A stretch of 64,000 nucleotides of DNA from Amphritea balenae. GTDB taxonomy: Bacteria > Pseudomonadota > Gammaproteobacteria > Pseudomonadales > Balneatricaceae. The notes beneath the pieces are model-generated. The model did no database searches and was not told where the DNA came from. It worked only from the letters and a program-made list of their open reading frames with translations. Positions 17,563 to 26,151 of the stretch are shown piece by piece. Both the position numbers and the translations under genes were made by a program. Each line of letters begins with the position of its first letter. Position 1 is the stretch's first letter. The DNA is taken from NCBI RefSeq assembly GCF_003858655.1, contig NZ_RQXV01000005.1, positions 186,001 to 250,000 of the forward strand. Direction: 5' to 3'.

Positions 17563-17733
17563 TTAATCTTTCTTCTCTACTGTGATTTCCAACGTTTTAC
17601 TGTTGCCGGCAAACCATTTTTGTACATACAGGGACCCCATAATTGGTGCCTGTCCTTCGGCTGGAACTTCCTGATAACGGACGCTGTTTTTAGTTTCTTT
17701 CTCGTATTCAAACTTCACTGTAACTTTGGACAT
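17563..17733 (-). CDS. Small conserved-looking protein (56 aa), unknown function
   Basis: A 56-residue hydrophilic protein beginning MSKVTVKFEYEKETKNSVRY, probably a small beta-rich fold (alternating VTVKFEYE and LEITVEKK strands at both ends). I recall similar small proteins in Pseudomonas-like genomes but no function. ATG 17733 has GAGAG 8 nt upstream; a TTG five codons earlier is less likely. It stands alone between an AraC gene and a TRAP binding protein. Confidence 0.7.
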   Translation of the reverse strand: MSKVTVKFEYEKETKNSVRYQEVPAEGQAPIMGSLYVQKWFAGNSKTLEITVEKKD

Positions 17734-17912
17734 CAGGTTTTCTCTCAAGACATTAATACCGCGAATATACGAATATGAGTGCTCTTAAACAAGGACTGCT
17801 TTGGTTTTTTCTAGCCATTAACAAGAGGCAAAGCTTCCGTTCTAACCAATGATATTGTCCTACACTGATCTCATACACCCATCTGAACCTTTGCCCTATC
17901 AAGGAGTGAAAG

Positions 17913-19010
17913 ATGAGCAGAGCAAATCCGCTATTACAGATGTCGCAGGTACTGTTTTTTTGCCTGGCGATACTTTTTTTTGTCACGCCACTGCCAGCCG
18001 CCGACAGTATTAAGCCGACCCGATTAAAAGTGTCTCTGGCTTTTCCCTCAGCTCTACCCGCCGTTAAAAGCTCAATTTTATGGATAGCTGATCAGGCCCC
18101 TGTCATCAGTAATGGTTCGCTAAATATTAAAACCTATGATCCGGGTAAGCTGGTTGCTCCCTTTGAGATTCTGGATGCAGTATCCAGTGGCAAGGTTAAT
18201 GCGGGCTTTGCTATTTCAGGTTACTGGGTGGGTAAAATCCCTGCGGCAAGCATCTTCTCTTCCGTACCCTTTGGCCCTGAGAGTGGTGAGTTTATGGCCT
18301 GGTTGTATTACGGCAACGGCCTGAAACTATACCAACAGATGTATGATCAGGCCGGGTATGCGGTAAAAGTCATCCCTTGTGCAATTCTGGCCCCGGAGAG
18401 TGGTGGCTGGTTTAAGCGGCAGATAAACAAGCCTGAAGATCTTAAGGGCCTGAACATGCGTTTTTACGGTCTCGGCGGTAAGGTTTTCAGCAAGCTGGGA
18501 GCATCGGTATCACTGATTCCCAGTTCCGAAATCTATCCGGCCCTTGAGCGTGGCGCGATCGACGCTACAGAGTTTTCCCAGCCAGCCATCGATCAGATGC
18601 TGGGCTTTCACAAGATCGCCAAATATAACTATTTTCCCGGCTGGCACCAACAAGCCAGTGTGATCGAGTTACTAATCAATAACCAAACATGGCAAAACAT
18701 GCATATCAGCCAACAGGCAACCCTTGAAGCCCTGTGCAAAGCGTCGATGACCAATACTCTGGCTCAAGGGGAGGCGATTCAATATCAGGCGATGCATAAA
18801 AATGAGAATGAGCGCGGTGTCACTAACCTCTACTGGAATGCCGAAATGCTTTCACTGTTCGAAGCAACCTGGCAAGAGGTGGTACGCGAAGAGTCGGAAG
18901 ACCCGTTCTTCAGGACAGTATGGGATGATCTATCGGCTTTCCGCCAAAACTACAGCCTCTGGCAACGCCACGCCTTCCTGCCACGGCCAACCGGCCGTTT
19001 AGAAGAGTAG
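17913..19010 (+). CDS. TRAP transporter solute-binding protein, DctP family, orphan
   Basis: A 365-residue periplasmic binding protein with a signal peptide (cleavage near ADS, residue about 31). It has the DctP fold signature NKPEDLKGLNMRFYGLGGKV, including the arginine that binds a carboxylate, plus ALERGAIDATEF. In TRAP systems such proteins deliver organic acids to the DctQ-DctM membrane pair. No dctQ or dctM lies in the window, so it is an orphan that may serve a distant permease or act as a sensor. A strong AAGGAG site precedes the start. Confidence 0.9.
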   Translation: MSRANPLLQMSQVLFFCLAILFFVTPLPAADSIKPTRLKVSLAFPSALPAVKSSILWIADQAPVISNGSLNIKTYDPGKLVAPFEILDAVSSGKVNAGFAISGYWVGKIPAASIFSSVPFGPESGEFMAWLYYGNGLKLYQQMYDQAGYAVKVIPCAILAPESGGWFKRQINKPEDLKGLNMRFYGLGGKVFSKLGASVSLIPSSEIYPALERGAIDATEFSQPAIDQMLGFHKIAKYNYFPGWHQQASVIELLINNQTWQNMHISQQATLEALCKASMTNTLAQGEAIQYQAMHKNENERGVTNLYWNAEMLSLFEATWQEVVREESEDPFFRTVWDDLSAFRQNYSLWQRHAFLPRPTGRLEE

Positions 19011-19073
19011 CGGCCAGGGCTCAGTTATCCAGTGAAATCTGGTTGGCTGCAAAACGGCGGGCTAGCCTCTGTT

Positions 19074-19487
19074 CTATCCGATATGCTGAAGTAAAGCGGC
19101 CTGAGAGTCGGCTGAATGATAAACCTCTTCGCCCACCTGAAAATCGGTAAAGATTATTTCCAGCGCCCGGTCATTGGTGAGCAACAGCAAGATGGTGTAA
19201 TCCTTGGTTTTTTCCAGTTCGTATAAACCCGCTTTAAACCAGCTATTGGACAGTTCAAGCTGTTCCAGATAGTCCTGACGGGATACCGAATGGAATTCTA
19301 GGGGAATATTTTTATCGCCTTTAAACTGAACCAGTGTGTAAGTTTTGGGTACCGAGAGAAAGTCCCGTTTAGTGGCATAAGCGACAGTCAGCAGTGACTC
19401 ACCTGATGGATTATGGCCGATAAAAGTACAGTCAGTACCCGGCTCAGTTTCCAGTGCAGGCAGTTCGGCGAAGGTTTTTAAGATCAT
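19074..19487 (-). CDS. Hypothetical protein (137 aa)
   Basis: A cytoplasmic-looking protein with no signal peptide or membrane segment and no family I recognise. It has alternating hydrophobic strands (LLTVAYATKR, TYTLVQFKG, YTILLLLTNDRALEIIFTDF), suggesting a mostly beta domain. It ends shortly after the TRAP binding-protein gene on the other strand (convergent) and is 32 nt downstream of the DUF2956 gene, so these two may be co-transcribed. Confidence 0.65.
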   Translation of the reverse strand: MILKTFAELPALETEPGTDCTFIGHNPSGESLLTVAYATKRDFLSVPKTYTLVQFKGDKNIPLEFHSVSRQDYLEQLELSNSWFKAGLYELEKTKDYTILLLLTNDRALEIIFTDFQVGEEVYHSADSQAALLQHIG

Positions 19488-19519
19488 TGGTCTGAATCCG
19501 TTATAAGAAGCTAAATCCG

Positions 19520-19843
19520 TTAAACAAACATCACATAAGCGATAAACAGCGCCCAGGAAAGTAACAACAGAATCCAGGGTAACTTACTGCCAGCGGTGGG
19601 AATATCCACTTCCACATCATCACTGTCTGCAACTGCGTTCTGGATCTTTTTCTTACGCTGCTTATCCAGTTCCCGGGATTTAGCCTTCTGTTGCTTCTTG
19701 TACTGATCGATCCCCTTCTGAATACCCTGGGCGATCAGTTTAGTCTGTTCTTTGGTCTGGCCCGGTTTCTGAGTGGATTTGGCTACCTGCATCGCCTCTT
19801 CTTTGGTTCGGTCTGAAACCGCGCTTTGCTTGGATTTTGCCAT
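19520..19843 (-). CDS. DUF2956 family protein
   Basis: A 107-residue basic protein: a Lys/Gln-rich cytoplasmic part containing AKSTQKPGQTKEQTKLIAQG and a C-terminal membrane anchor (LPWILLLLSWALFIAYVMF). The central text matches my memory of DUF2956, a family confined to gammaproteobacteria with unknown function. The open frame extends 20 codons upstream, but the family starts at MAKSKQ, so ATG 19843 is chosen. Tail-anchored topology is inferred. Confidence 0.82.
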   Translation of the reverse strand: MAKSKQSAVSDRTKEEAMQVAKSTQKPGQTKEQTKLIAQGIQKGIDQYKKQQKAKSRELDKQRKKKIQNAVADSDDVEVDIPTAGSKLPWILLLLSWALFIAYVMFV

Positions 19844-19976
19844 TGATTCAGTGTCCCGGGATTTGAATGCCTGCAGTATATAGTAGCGAGTAGCCAGACG
19901 CATCGTTTAGACTGCCAGACTGCTACTTCAATCTTGAGTCTATACTCCCCATACCAACCTTTCAGAGCTAAATACC

Positions 19977-20546
19977 ATGCTACAGCTATTGACCGGCATA
20001 TTACTATTCTTCGGTATCCATTCCGTATCTATTGTCGCCTTACCCCTGCGTGACAGTTTCGCAGCTAAGAGTGAGTATGGCTGGAAAGCCATTTATAGCC
20101 TGATCTCTGTCGCCGGTCTTTGGCTGATGATTCAGGGATACGGCGAGTTGAAGCAAACTCCTGAGCTACTTTATATTTCCCCGGCCGGCCTACGCCACCT
20201 GGCAGCATTACTACTATTACCCGCTTTTATTCTGACCATAGCGCCCTACTTTCCCGGACGTATCACCCGAGCAATAAAACACCCACAATTGCTGGGCCTG
20301 CAACTCTGGGCGGTGGCTCATCTGATGGTCAACGGCGGCTTAGCTGATCTGCTACTATTCGGCTCTTTTCTGGTATGGGCTGTTGTCGATCGTATATCAA
20401 TGATGAAACGTCCCAGCCGTGCGGTGCCAGGCGTACCTGAGTCCAACCGTAATGATATCTTACTGATTGTTGGAGGTTTGGCTATCTATGTGGTGATCGC
20501 CGGATGGTTACACCAACCCTTATTTGGTGTGGCGCCTTTTGGTTAG
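19977..20546 (+). CDS. NnrU family membrane protein
   Basis: A 189-residue integral membrane protein with five or six hydrophobic segments. The pattern FFGIHSVSIVALPLRD at the start and HPQLLGLQLWAVAHLMVNGG in the middle matches the NnrU family, first linked to nitric oxide and nitrite metabolism and related to an isomerase-like fold. No denitrification genes are nearby, so the link to nitrogen oxides is weak here. Divergent from the DUF2956 gene. Confidence 0.85.
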   Translation: MLQLLTGILLFFGIHSVSIVALPLRDSFAAKSEYGWKAIYSLISVAGLWLMIQGYGELKQTPELLYISPAGLRHLAALLLLPAFILTIAPYFPGRITRAIKHPQLLGLQLWAVAHLMVNGGLADLLLFGSFLVWAVVDRISMMKRPSRAVPGVPESNRNDILLIVGGLAIYVVIAGWLHQPLFGVAPFG

Positions 20547-20591
20547 GGAACAGGTTCCCAGGATATTAGGCCTGAACTCCGACGCCCAAGA

Positions 20592-21221
20592 CTATGAAAT
20601 CAGGTTATCGATCAGCTTTTGATGCCCGCTATCCTGAAGTCCTTCAAGAATGCGCAGAGCCGCGAACGCGTCGTTAGCGGCATAAAGCTTCTGCGCATCG
20701 CTCAACTTAGGCAGAGACCAGTTAGAGGTAGAAACACGCTTGGATTTATTAAACTTCTGTCCGAACTGAACCGCGATAGCAGCCTTCACACCAAGCTGAC
20801 GACGGTAGCCCAACTGACGATAGATCGCATCAAGATCAAGAATGCCCTTGATCTCAACGCCAAATTTACGTCGGATATGGCTGCGATCCGATTGCAGACC
20901 AAAGCCCACTTTCACAACCTGTTCAGCCTCCAGTAACTGACAGATTACCGGGTAAACAGAGCGATCGTGCAACTGAAAAAGATAGCCTGTTTCTGCAGTA
21001 CAGAGTTGTACCAGATGTGGGCCATCTGACTTTTGATCTTTACGAAATACCGGTCTGGACTCAGTATCAAAGCCGATAAAGGCACTGCTTTGCAGATCGG
21101 TCAGTGCCGCCGTCAGCTCCGCTTCACTCTGTGGCAAGCAGATCTGTTCCAGGGTCATTCCCTGAAACAGATCAAATTCGGCTATCTCTTGCTTAGTCGG
21201 GGGAAGCAGTTTCTCTTTCAT
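20592..21221 (-). CDS. 3'-5' exonuclease domain protein (RNase D-like)
   Basis: A 209-residue protein consisting of a DEDD-type exonuclease domain. The first acidic pair is in FIGFDTESRPVF, the second aspartate lies near VKVGFGLQSDR, and the third is in LYAANDAFAALRI. It lacks the HRDC domain of full RNase D, so it is a stand-alone exonuclease of unknown substrate. It is 43 nt downstream of the DUF1456 gene on the same strand, so they may be co-transcribed. Confidence 0.88.
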   Translation of the reverse strand: MKEKLLPPTKQEIAEFDLFQGMTLEQICLPQSEAELTAALTDLQSSAFIGFDTESRPVFRKDQKSDGPHLVQLCTAETGYLFQLHDRSVYPVICQLLEAEQVVKVGFGLQSDRSHIRRKFGVEIKGILDLDAIYRQLGYRRQLGVKAAIAVQFGQKFNKSKRVSTSNWSLPKLSDAQKLYAANDAFAALRILEGLQDSGHQKLIDNLIS

Positions 21222-21264
21222 CGGTCAGCTCTGATCCACTATTCAGCCGTAAAGGCCGGGGCTC

Positions 21265-21936
21265 TTAATAATCTGATTTCTTCGACTTAGAGGGTGCTTT
21301 ACCCCATTTGAAGCCGCTTTCACTCGGCTTCCCGGAGGCAGGCTTTCTTGCGGTTGGGGGCTTATCGACTACAAATTTAACCGTCCGATCCGCTGGCTTA
21401 CGCATCTTTTTACTGCTATCGGTATGACCTTCGGTGCTGGTTTTACGCAGTGGTTTAGTATCATCCACCGCCGGTGCTTTATCCCTGAGTTGATGCTGCA
21501 TACCGGTAAGGAAGTTACGCAGTACCTGATCTTTACACTCACGGAAGTTTTTATGCCCCTGCTTACGGAACAACGCACTAAGTTCATGCTTACTTACACT
21601 GAAACCCGCTAGTTTTAGCATATCCAGAATCTGATCCGCATCCAGATTCAGCGCAATCTTCAGTTTACGAAAGACGATATTATTAGTCAGACGACGCTCT
21701 GCAACCGGCTGAGGTCCATCCTGTCGACCGCGCTTCTCAATAATCAGGCCATTCAGAAAAGTCGCCATCTCATAATCAGGCAGCAACACATATTCTGGAT
21801 CATCGTCTTTTTTAAGCCAGTGCTTAAGCTGCTCCCGGGTAACTGCCATCTCAGCATGGCGAAACAGAGCGATCATTTTGGTATCGCTGTAATTAAAGCT
21901 ATAGCGCAAACGGCGCAGAATATCGTTATTGGTCAC
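21265..21936 (-). CDS. DUF1456 (YehS-like) family protein with basic C-terminal tail
   Basis: Two tandem DUF1456 repeats, each starting NNDILRRLRYSFNYSD-like or NNIVFRKLKIALNLDAD (about residues 2-70 and 85-150), as in E. coli YehS. A Lys/Ser/Pro-rich, low-complexity tail of about 70 residues follows (KKMRKPADRTVKF and onward), which E. coli YehS lacks as I recall. Function unknown; helical nucleic-acid-associated roles have been guessed. The tail could bind nucleic acid. Confidence 0.85.
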   Translation of the reverse strand: MTNNDILRRLRYSFNYSDTKMIALFRHAEMAVTREQLKHWLKKDDDPEYVLLPDYEMATFLNGLIIEKRGRQDGPQPVAERRLTNNIVFRKLKIALNLDADQILDMLKLAGFSVSKHELSALFRKQGHKNFRECKDQVLRNFLTGMQHQLRDKAPAVDDTKPLRKTSTEGHTDSSKKMRKPADRTVKFVVDKPPTARKPASGKPSESGFKWGKAPSKSKKSDY

Positions 21937-21970
21937 ATCAGGGTCCAGACAGGAAAGAATCAGGCAGGCA

Positions 21971-22098
21971 CTTTAGCATAAAACGGGACAGCCTTGAGCA
22001 TAATACGAACAGCCTTGAGCATAAAACTTAAGAGTCTTGAGCATAAAACTTAAGAGCCTTGAGCACAAAACTTAAGAGCCTTGAGCATAAACGGCAGC
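21971..22098. repeat. 21-22 bp tandem repeat, six copies
   Basis: Units beginning CTTGAGCATAAAACTTAAGA start at 21971, 21993, 22014, 22036, 22058 and 22080. The central three are nearly identical; the outer ones are degenerate. The array lies between the DUF1456 start and the end of the cNMP-domain gene. It is non-coding in this reading and is not CRISPR, since there are no unique spacers. Confidence 0.88.
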
Positions 22099-22120
22099 TT
22101 ACAGGTATTAAAGAGGCCGC

Positions 22121-22600
22121 TTATTCAACATCGGCCAACCGGTTATCGGCATCTCTGAGACGACGCGCCATCTCACGGGCCAGATTCAATAACAAAATAC
22201 CAAAATCATTTGGCAGCTTTTGTTGGATTTCACTGAATACCGCAGTGGAAACCCTGAGCAGAAGCGTCAGTTCTTCAGCATCACCGTCACCGGCTCGATC
22301 ATGCAGACCGATCATCGCCATAAAACCCACTTCCATACCAAATTCATAATCACGAATATGCGTACGACCGCCACGACAAGGTTTATAAAACCCCACCCGA
22401 CCATCGAGTACAACATAAAAACAGTCCACCGGATCGCCGAAACTAAAGATTCGGTCGCCGGTCTGTGCCAGTAAAATGTCACTTTTGTCTAATAAAAATA
22501 GCAATGCATCATCTGACAAAGCACCAAAGGTTGATGCGTTTTTAAAATAATCCGTTGAATAAAGCTGAAGCAGTTCCTGTGCCGATAGGCTGGTAATCAT
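22121..22600 (-). CDS. Stand-alone cyclic nucleotide-binding domain protein
   Basis: A 159-residue protein with one Crp-type cNMP-binding beta-barrel (about residues 25-135). It shows FSFGDPVDCFYVVLDGRVGFY and the helix LLNLAREMARRLRDAD, but no DNA-binding helix-turn-helix. The phosphate-binding cassette (EVGFMAMIGLHDRAG) is weakly conserved, so ligand binding is uncertain. A GAAGAG Shine-Dalgarno precedes the start. Probably a small regulatory or adaptor protein. Confidence 0.82.
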   Translation of the reverse strand: MITSLSAQELLQLYSTDYFKNASTFGALSDDALLFLLDKSDILLAQTGDRIFSFGDPVDCFYVVLDGRVGFYKPCRGGRTHIRDYEFGMEVGFMAMIGLHDRAGDGDAEELTLLLRVSTAVFSEIQQKLPNDFGILLLNLAREMARRLRDADNRLADVE

Positions 22601-23090
22601 CTGACTCTTCCCGAAGGCTTACGACTGTCATCGTTCAGACTAGCAAAGCTGGACTGAACAGCTACTTAATTGTCCCCAATGCGGGTATTTTATCGAACAA
22701 CCACTGGCCCAATAAAGTTTCAAAAACTGGCCCTAACTGGTACCAAAGTCCAACCCCTATCATAGCGCGCGAAAGCTCATCAGAAACAGCTAAAAGCTTA
22801 GGTAATTAGCCATAACTGACCCAAGCGATCTGGGCCCTGCCCATCCCTGAAACAGTTGTTACTGTCTCAGCTCAAATAATAATAATCTGGCGTATTAATA
22901 ACGCCCCAGACCGAACTAGTGCGACGGTCTGCTGCTCACTTATCTATACTGATTTAATAGATAAGCGCTTCCTGTAAAGAAGACGGAGCACCCGAAGGAA
23001 AATACGAACAATCTTCTTCGTAGCTTCCATTACTATTTTTTGAGTCCGGTCCGCCTGAAATAGCGGATCAATTACTGAGAACAATTAGCT
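22601..23090. other. Gene-free stretch upstream of the DUF3461 gene
   Basis: No convincing gene. Two features stand out: a run of CTGG-type words (CTGGCCCAATAAAG, ACTGGCCCTAACTGGTACC, about 22700-22745) resembling regulator half-sites, and a perfect inverted repeat CAGACCG...CGGTCTG (22907-22931). The last 100 nt presumably hold the promoter of the downstream gene. Confidence 0.4.
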
Positions 23091-23486
23091 ATGTCTGATT
23101 ATCCTACCCTGAACAAAATGGGCATCAAATCTGTCGAGAGTGTCGACAAGTACACCCTGCGTCATCAGGGCGATACCGATGTACTGAAAATCTATTACAA
23201 ACGTGCAAAAGGCTCGTTGCTGTCGCGCAGCAAAAAGTTCTCTTTTGTACGTGGCCGTAAAAATATGCCACTTGAAGTGCGCAACTCTAAAGCATTTGAA
23301 AAGATGGCTAATATCAGCCCACAGCTGGTTATGGCACTGGAAGAACTTAAAAAACTTGAAGCGACCCGTAAAGAGGAGAAGCCTCAGGATCCTAAACAGA
23401 AGTTCCTTGCCGATCTGGATCACCTTGAAAAAGTGATGAACTCGAAGATGGATGAGATTCGTCGTCAGATCAACGAGCTGGACTAA
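23091..23486 (+). CDS. DUF3461 / UPF0325 (YaeH-like) family protein
   Basis: A 131-residue cytoplasmic protein. The N-terminal pattern (YPTLNKMGIKSVESVDKYTL, then LKIYYKRAKGSLLSRSKKF) and the C-terminal coiled-coil-like helix (DLDHLEKVMNSKMDEIRRQI) match the YaeH family of gammaproteobacteria. Function unknown. It is preceded by a long non-coding leader and followed by a TauE/SafE gene. Confidence 0.85.
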   Translation: MSDYPTLNKMGIKSVESVDKYTLRHQGDTDVLKIYYKRAKGSLLSRSKKFSFVRGRKNMPLEVRNSKAFEKMANISPQLVMALEELKKLEATRKEEKPQDPKQKFLADLDHLEKVMNSKMDEIRRQINELD

Positions 23487-23631
23487 GATTCGAAATAACA
23501 CAGGTACTATCCTGTAGCATGTTGCGCCTGAACGTTCTGTCAGGCGCTATCCCCCCCGAACGAACTGGTTCTACCCCGCTTTACCTGTGAAGTACTAGGC
23601 TGACTACACTCACTTTAAAACCGGCCAGCTT

Positions 23632-24375
23632 ATGACTATAGAGCAACTGCTTCCTTTTCTGTTGATCGTTGCCTTTGGTACTTATGTCCAGACAGTGACC
23701 GGCTTTGCCTTAGGTATGATAGTACTCGGCTGCGTCGCCCAGCTCGGACTTGCTTCTGTCACTTTCACTTCGGTGATTATCAGCCTGCTAATGCTGGCAA
23801 ACGGCCCCATTGCGTTACGGGGCAACCTGCAACATCTGGATCATAAGGCGATGCTCTGGTCACTGACAGGGCTATTTCCGGCACTGGTGGCCGGCGTTCT
23901 GCTGCTCAATTATCTAAGTAGTGATTTTACTCAAATGCTGCAATGGCTGCTGGGTGCCACCATTATTACTGGCGGATTATTCATCATGCTTAAGCCAGAG
24001 CCCCTGCCGCAACGTAGTTCACATCGCTCATTTGCAATAGCGGGTGCTGCCGCAGGTATTTTCGGCGGCCTGTTCAGCATTGCCGGTCCACCTCTGGTAT
24101 ATCAGCTATACCGTCAGCCGCTGTCACTGCAAACGATTCGCTTAAGTTTGCTGGCAATGTTTCTGGTAATGAATATCATCCGGTTACTGGTGTTGGGAGT
24201 TCAGGGACTACTGACACTAGAGATGCTCTGGACCGGACTAATCTGCATTCCTGTGGTCGCCGCATTTACGCTGATTGGCAAACGTTATCCACCGCCATTC
24301 AGCGATACCACTATGCGCCGTCTGGCGTTCGCATTGCTGATCATCATCGGTATAAGCCTGGTTATCAGCGCCTAA
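23632..24375 (+). CDS. TauE/SafE family exporter, second copy
   Basis: A 247-residue membrane protein highly similar by eye to the exporter at 1782-2528. It shares FGTYVQTVTGFALGMIV near the start, TSVIISL, MLKPEP near residue 124 and GLFSIAGPPLVYQLYRQPLSL. Both end with RRLAFALLIIIGISLV-like text. Two copies 21 kb apart suggest separate substrates or regulation. Family role: export of sulfite or sulfonate-derived anions. No sulfur genes flank this copy. Confidence 0.9.
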   Translation: MTIEQLLPFLLIVAFGTYVQTVTGFALGMIVLGCVAQLGLASVTFTSVIISLLMLANGPIALRGNLQHLDHKAMLWSLTGLFPALVAGVLLLNYLSSDFTQMLQWLLGATIITGGLFIMLKPEPLPQRSSHRSFAIAGAAAGIFGGLFSIAGPPLVYQLYRQPLSLQTIRLSLLAMFLVMNIIRLLVLGVQGLLTLEMLWTGLICIPVVAAFTLIGKRYPPPFSDTTMRRLAFALLIIIGISLVISA

Positions 24376-24391
24376 AGGATACAGTTTTGAG

Positions 24392-25018
24392 TTATAAATG
24401 AATAAACAGTTCGTCTCTTGAGCGACGTACTTTTTTCAGCAATGCGTGGTGATCATTCTGATCCCGATAGCCTAAGGCTAGTAGCACCAAGCTGCGCATA
24501 TTTTTCTCTTTAAGCCCGAGCAACTGGTCCAGCGCATCCTTATCAAAACCTTCCATTGGTGAAGCATCAATCTGTTCGAGTGCTGCAGCCGTGACGGTAG
24601 TCCCCAGAGAGATATAAGCTTGTTTAGTCGCCCAGTGAAGCTTCTCTTCAGGGCTAAACCGGTTTACAGCCCCCTTTATCATCGTCCTGTAGGCTCCGAG
24701 CTCTGATACATCAGTCCCCTGCGTTTCTGCAGTGAGCCGGATGAAGTCATCTACATCGTCACCATTCACGTCTTCATGCGCAGCAAAAACCAATAGATGA
24801 GACGACTCGCTAATTTGTGGTTGATCAAAGGCGATCGGTCTTATCTTCTCCCGCAACGCCGCACTTTTAATGACAAAAACACTGTAAGGCTGTAATCCAT
24901 AAGAAGATGGAGCCAAACGTGCGGCCTCAAGAATCCGATCCAGTTTCTCTTGTGGAACTTGCTGTCCGTTCATACGTTTGGCTGCGAAACGCCAGTTCAG
25001 TGCGTCAGTAATATTCAT
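24392..25018 (-). CDS. NAD(P)H-dependent nitroreductase family protein
   Basis: A 208-residue flavoprotein of the nitroreductase family. The FMN-binding start pattern RFAAKRMNGQQ and the LAPSSYGLQPY segment are clear, as is the C-terminal RSRDELFIH. Similar proteins reduce quinones or nitroaromatics with NAD(P)H and FMN. Convergent with the upstream TauE/SafE gene (16 nt apart). No regulator is adjacent except the MarR further along. Confidence 0.9.
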   Translation of the reverse strand: MNITDALNWRFAAKRMNGQQVPQEKLDRILEAARLAPSSYGLQPYSVFVIKSAALREKIRPIAFDQPQISESSHLLVFAAHEDVNGDDVDDFIRLTAETQGTDVSELGAYRTMIKGAVNRFSPEEKLHWATKQAYISLGTTVTAAALEQIDASPMEGFDKDALDQLLGLKEKNMRSLVLLALGYRDQNDHHALLKKVRRSRDELFIHL

Positions 25019-25082
25019 GTGCTATATCCAGGTAGCCGCTAAAAAAGGGGATAAAAACGGGTTAAAGGTTTATTCAAATACC

Positions 25083-26021
25083 CTAAACTGAAGTACAACT
25101 CTGCGTGGGCACCTTAGCACCCCGATGAAACAGAAATGTTCCGACGACCACTAGTACAGCCGCCAGCGCAAGGTTTGTAGGCGCAGCCTCTCCCAATACA
25201 AATACCGCAAATGATGTACCGCTCAGCGCAGCCACTGTGCCAATCTGGCTCAGATAAACCGGGCCCGCCAACTTTTGCAGGACAAAATAGAACAGATAAA
25301 GAATGGCAAATACGGCGACCTCGAATACCAGTAGTTGGATCACCTGAGTTGATTCGAACAACGCCCCAAACTGACCCGGCTCGAACAGCAGTACAAAGGG
25401 TAGCAATGACAGCGCACCGCCAAACATCATCAGCGCAGCTAGAAATACAGGTGCTGCGCCTTCAGGCCAGCGCAAGGTGCGGTAGATGTTGCCAAAGGCC
25501 AGTACCAGCGGTAGTGCCAGCACCAGAAGAACCCAGCCCTGCGCTTCACCGGCGCTGCCACTCTTGGCTGAGGCCAATACAATACCGCCCAACAACCCTA
25601 GTAAAACCCCGATAAACCGCATTCCCCGTAAGCGCTCCATGCCCAGAAAAACAGCCAGTACCCAGGTAAGCAAAATTGGAAAAGCAAAGCTCAGCGATAT
25701 AAACCCAGCTCCGACGTGCCGTATAGCCAGGAAACCCAGTGCGTTAGGCAGAGCGATAAGTACGCCTGAAATGGCTGCATATTCTAATGTACGGCTATTA
25801 AATGGCATCGGCTGACGTTGCATGATCGCGATACAACCCAGAATTACGCCAGCCCCTGCCATCGCCACCAGCAGGAATGTTAATCGCGGTGCACCCGCAA
25901 CATCGGCCAGCTTACCCACCACTAAAGACGCAGCGAGTAATACACCGACCAGCAAAAGGCAGGCAAACGCATAAATACCAGTTCGATCTGAACGCTTAGC
26001 TGACTTATTGATGTTAGACAT
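25083..26021 (-). CDS. EamA/DMT superfamily transporter
   Basis: A 312-residue ten-helix drug/metabolite transporter with two EamA repeats. It has a short charged N-terminus, and the mid-loop near MERLRGMRF is the expected border of the first repeat. The AGGAG Shine-Dalgarno is strong. It is divergent from a MarR gene 130 nt away; three copies of a MarR-like half-site lie between them, so the transporter is probably MarR-repressed. Substrate unknown. Confidence 0.88.
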   Translation of the reverse strand: MSNINKSAKRSDRTGIYAFACLLLVGVLLAASLVVGKLADVAGAPRLTFLLVAMAGAGVILGCIAIMQRQPMPFNSRTLEYAAISGVLIALPNALGFLAIRHVGAGFISLSFAFPILLTWVLAVFLGMERLRGMRFIGVLLGLLGGIVLASAKSGSAGEAQGWVLLVLALPLVLAFGNIYRTLRWPEGAAPVFLAALMMFGGALSLLPFVLLFEPGQFGALFESTQVIQLLVFEVAVFAILYLFYFVLQKLAGPVYLSQIGTVAALSGTSFAVFVLGEAAPTNLALAAVLVVVGTFLFHRGAKVPTQSCTSV

Positions 26022-26057
26022 TATCTGTCTCCTGTACTCTGTTACACTCTATTAATG

Positions 26058-26130
26058 AAAAGATACTTAACCAAGAGCTACTTAACATAAAGTATCTTAA
26101 TGCCAAGATATATTATGAAAAGTATCTTAA
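26058..26130. promoter_or_regulatory. Repeated MarR-operator-like sites
   Basis: The word AAGTATCTTAA occurs at 26090-26100 and 26120-26130, and in reverse complement (part of AAAGATACTTAA) at about 26059-26070. A weaker copy, GCTACTTAAC, lies between. The sites fill the 130-nt divergent promoter between the EamA exporter and the MarR gene. Confidence 0.65.
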
Positions 26131-26151
26131 CGTAGAGATAAATATAAAACA

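Noticed and set aside
21971-22098. Possible CRISPR array
   Set aside because: Repeats are head to tail with no unique spacers, the period is only 21-22 bp, and no cas genes are present.
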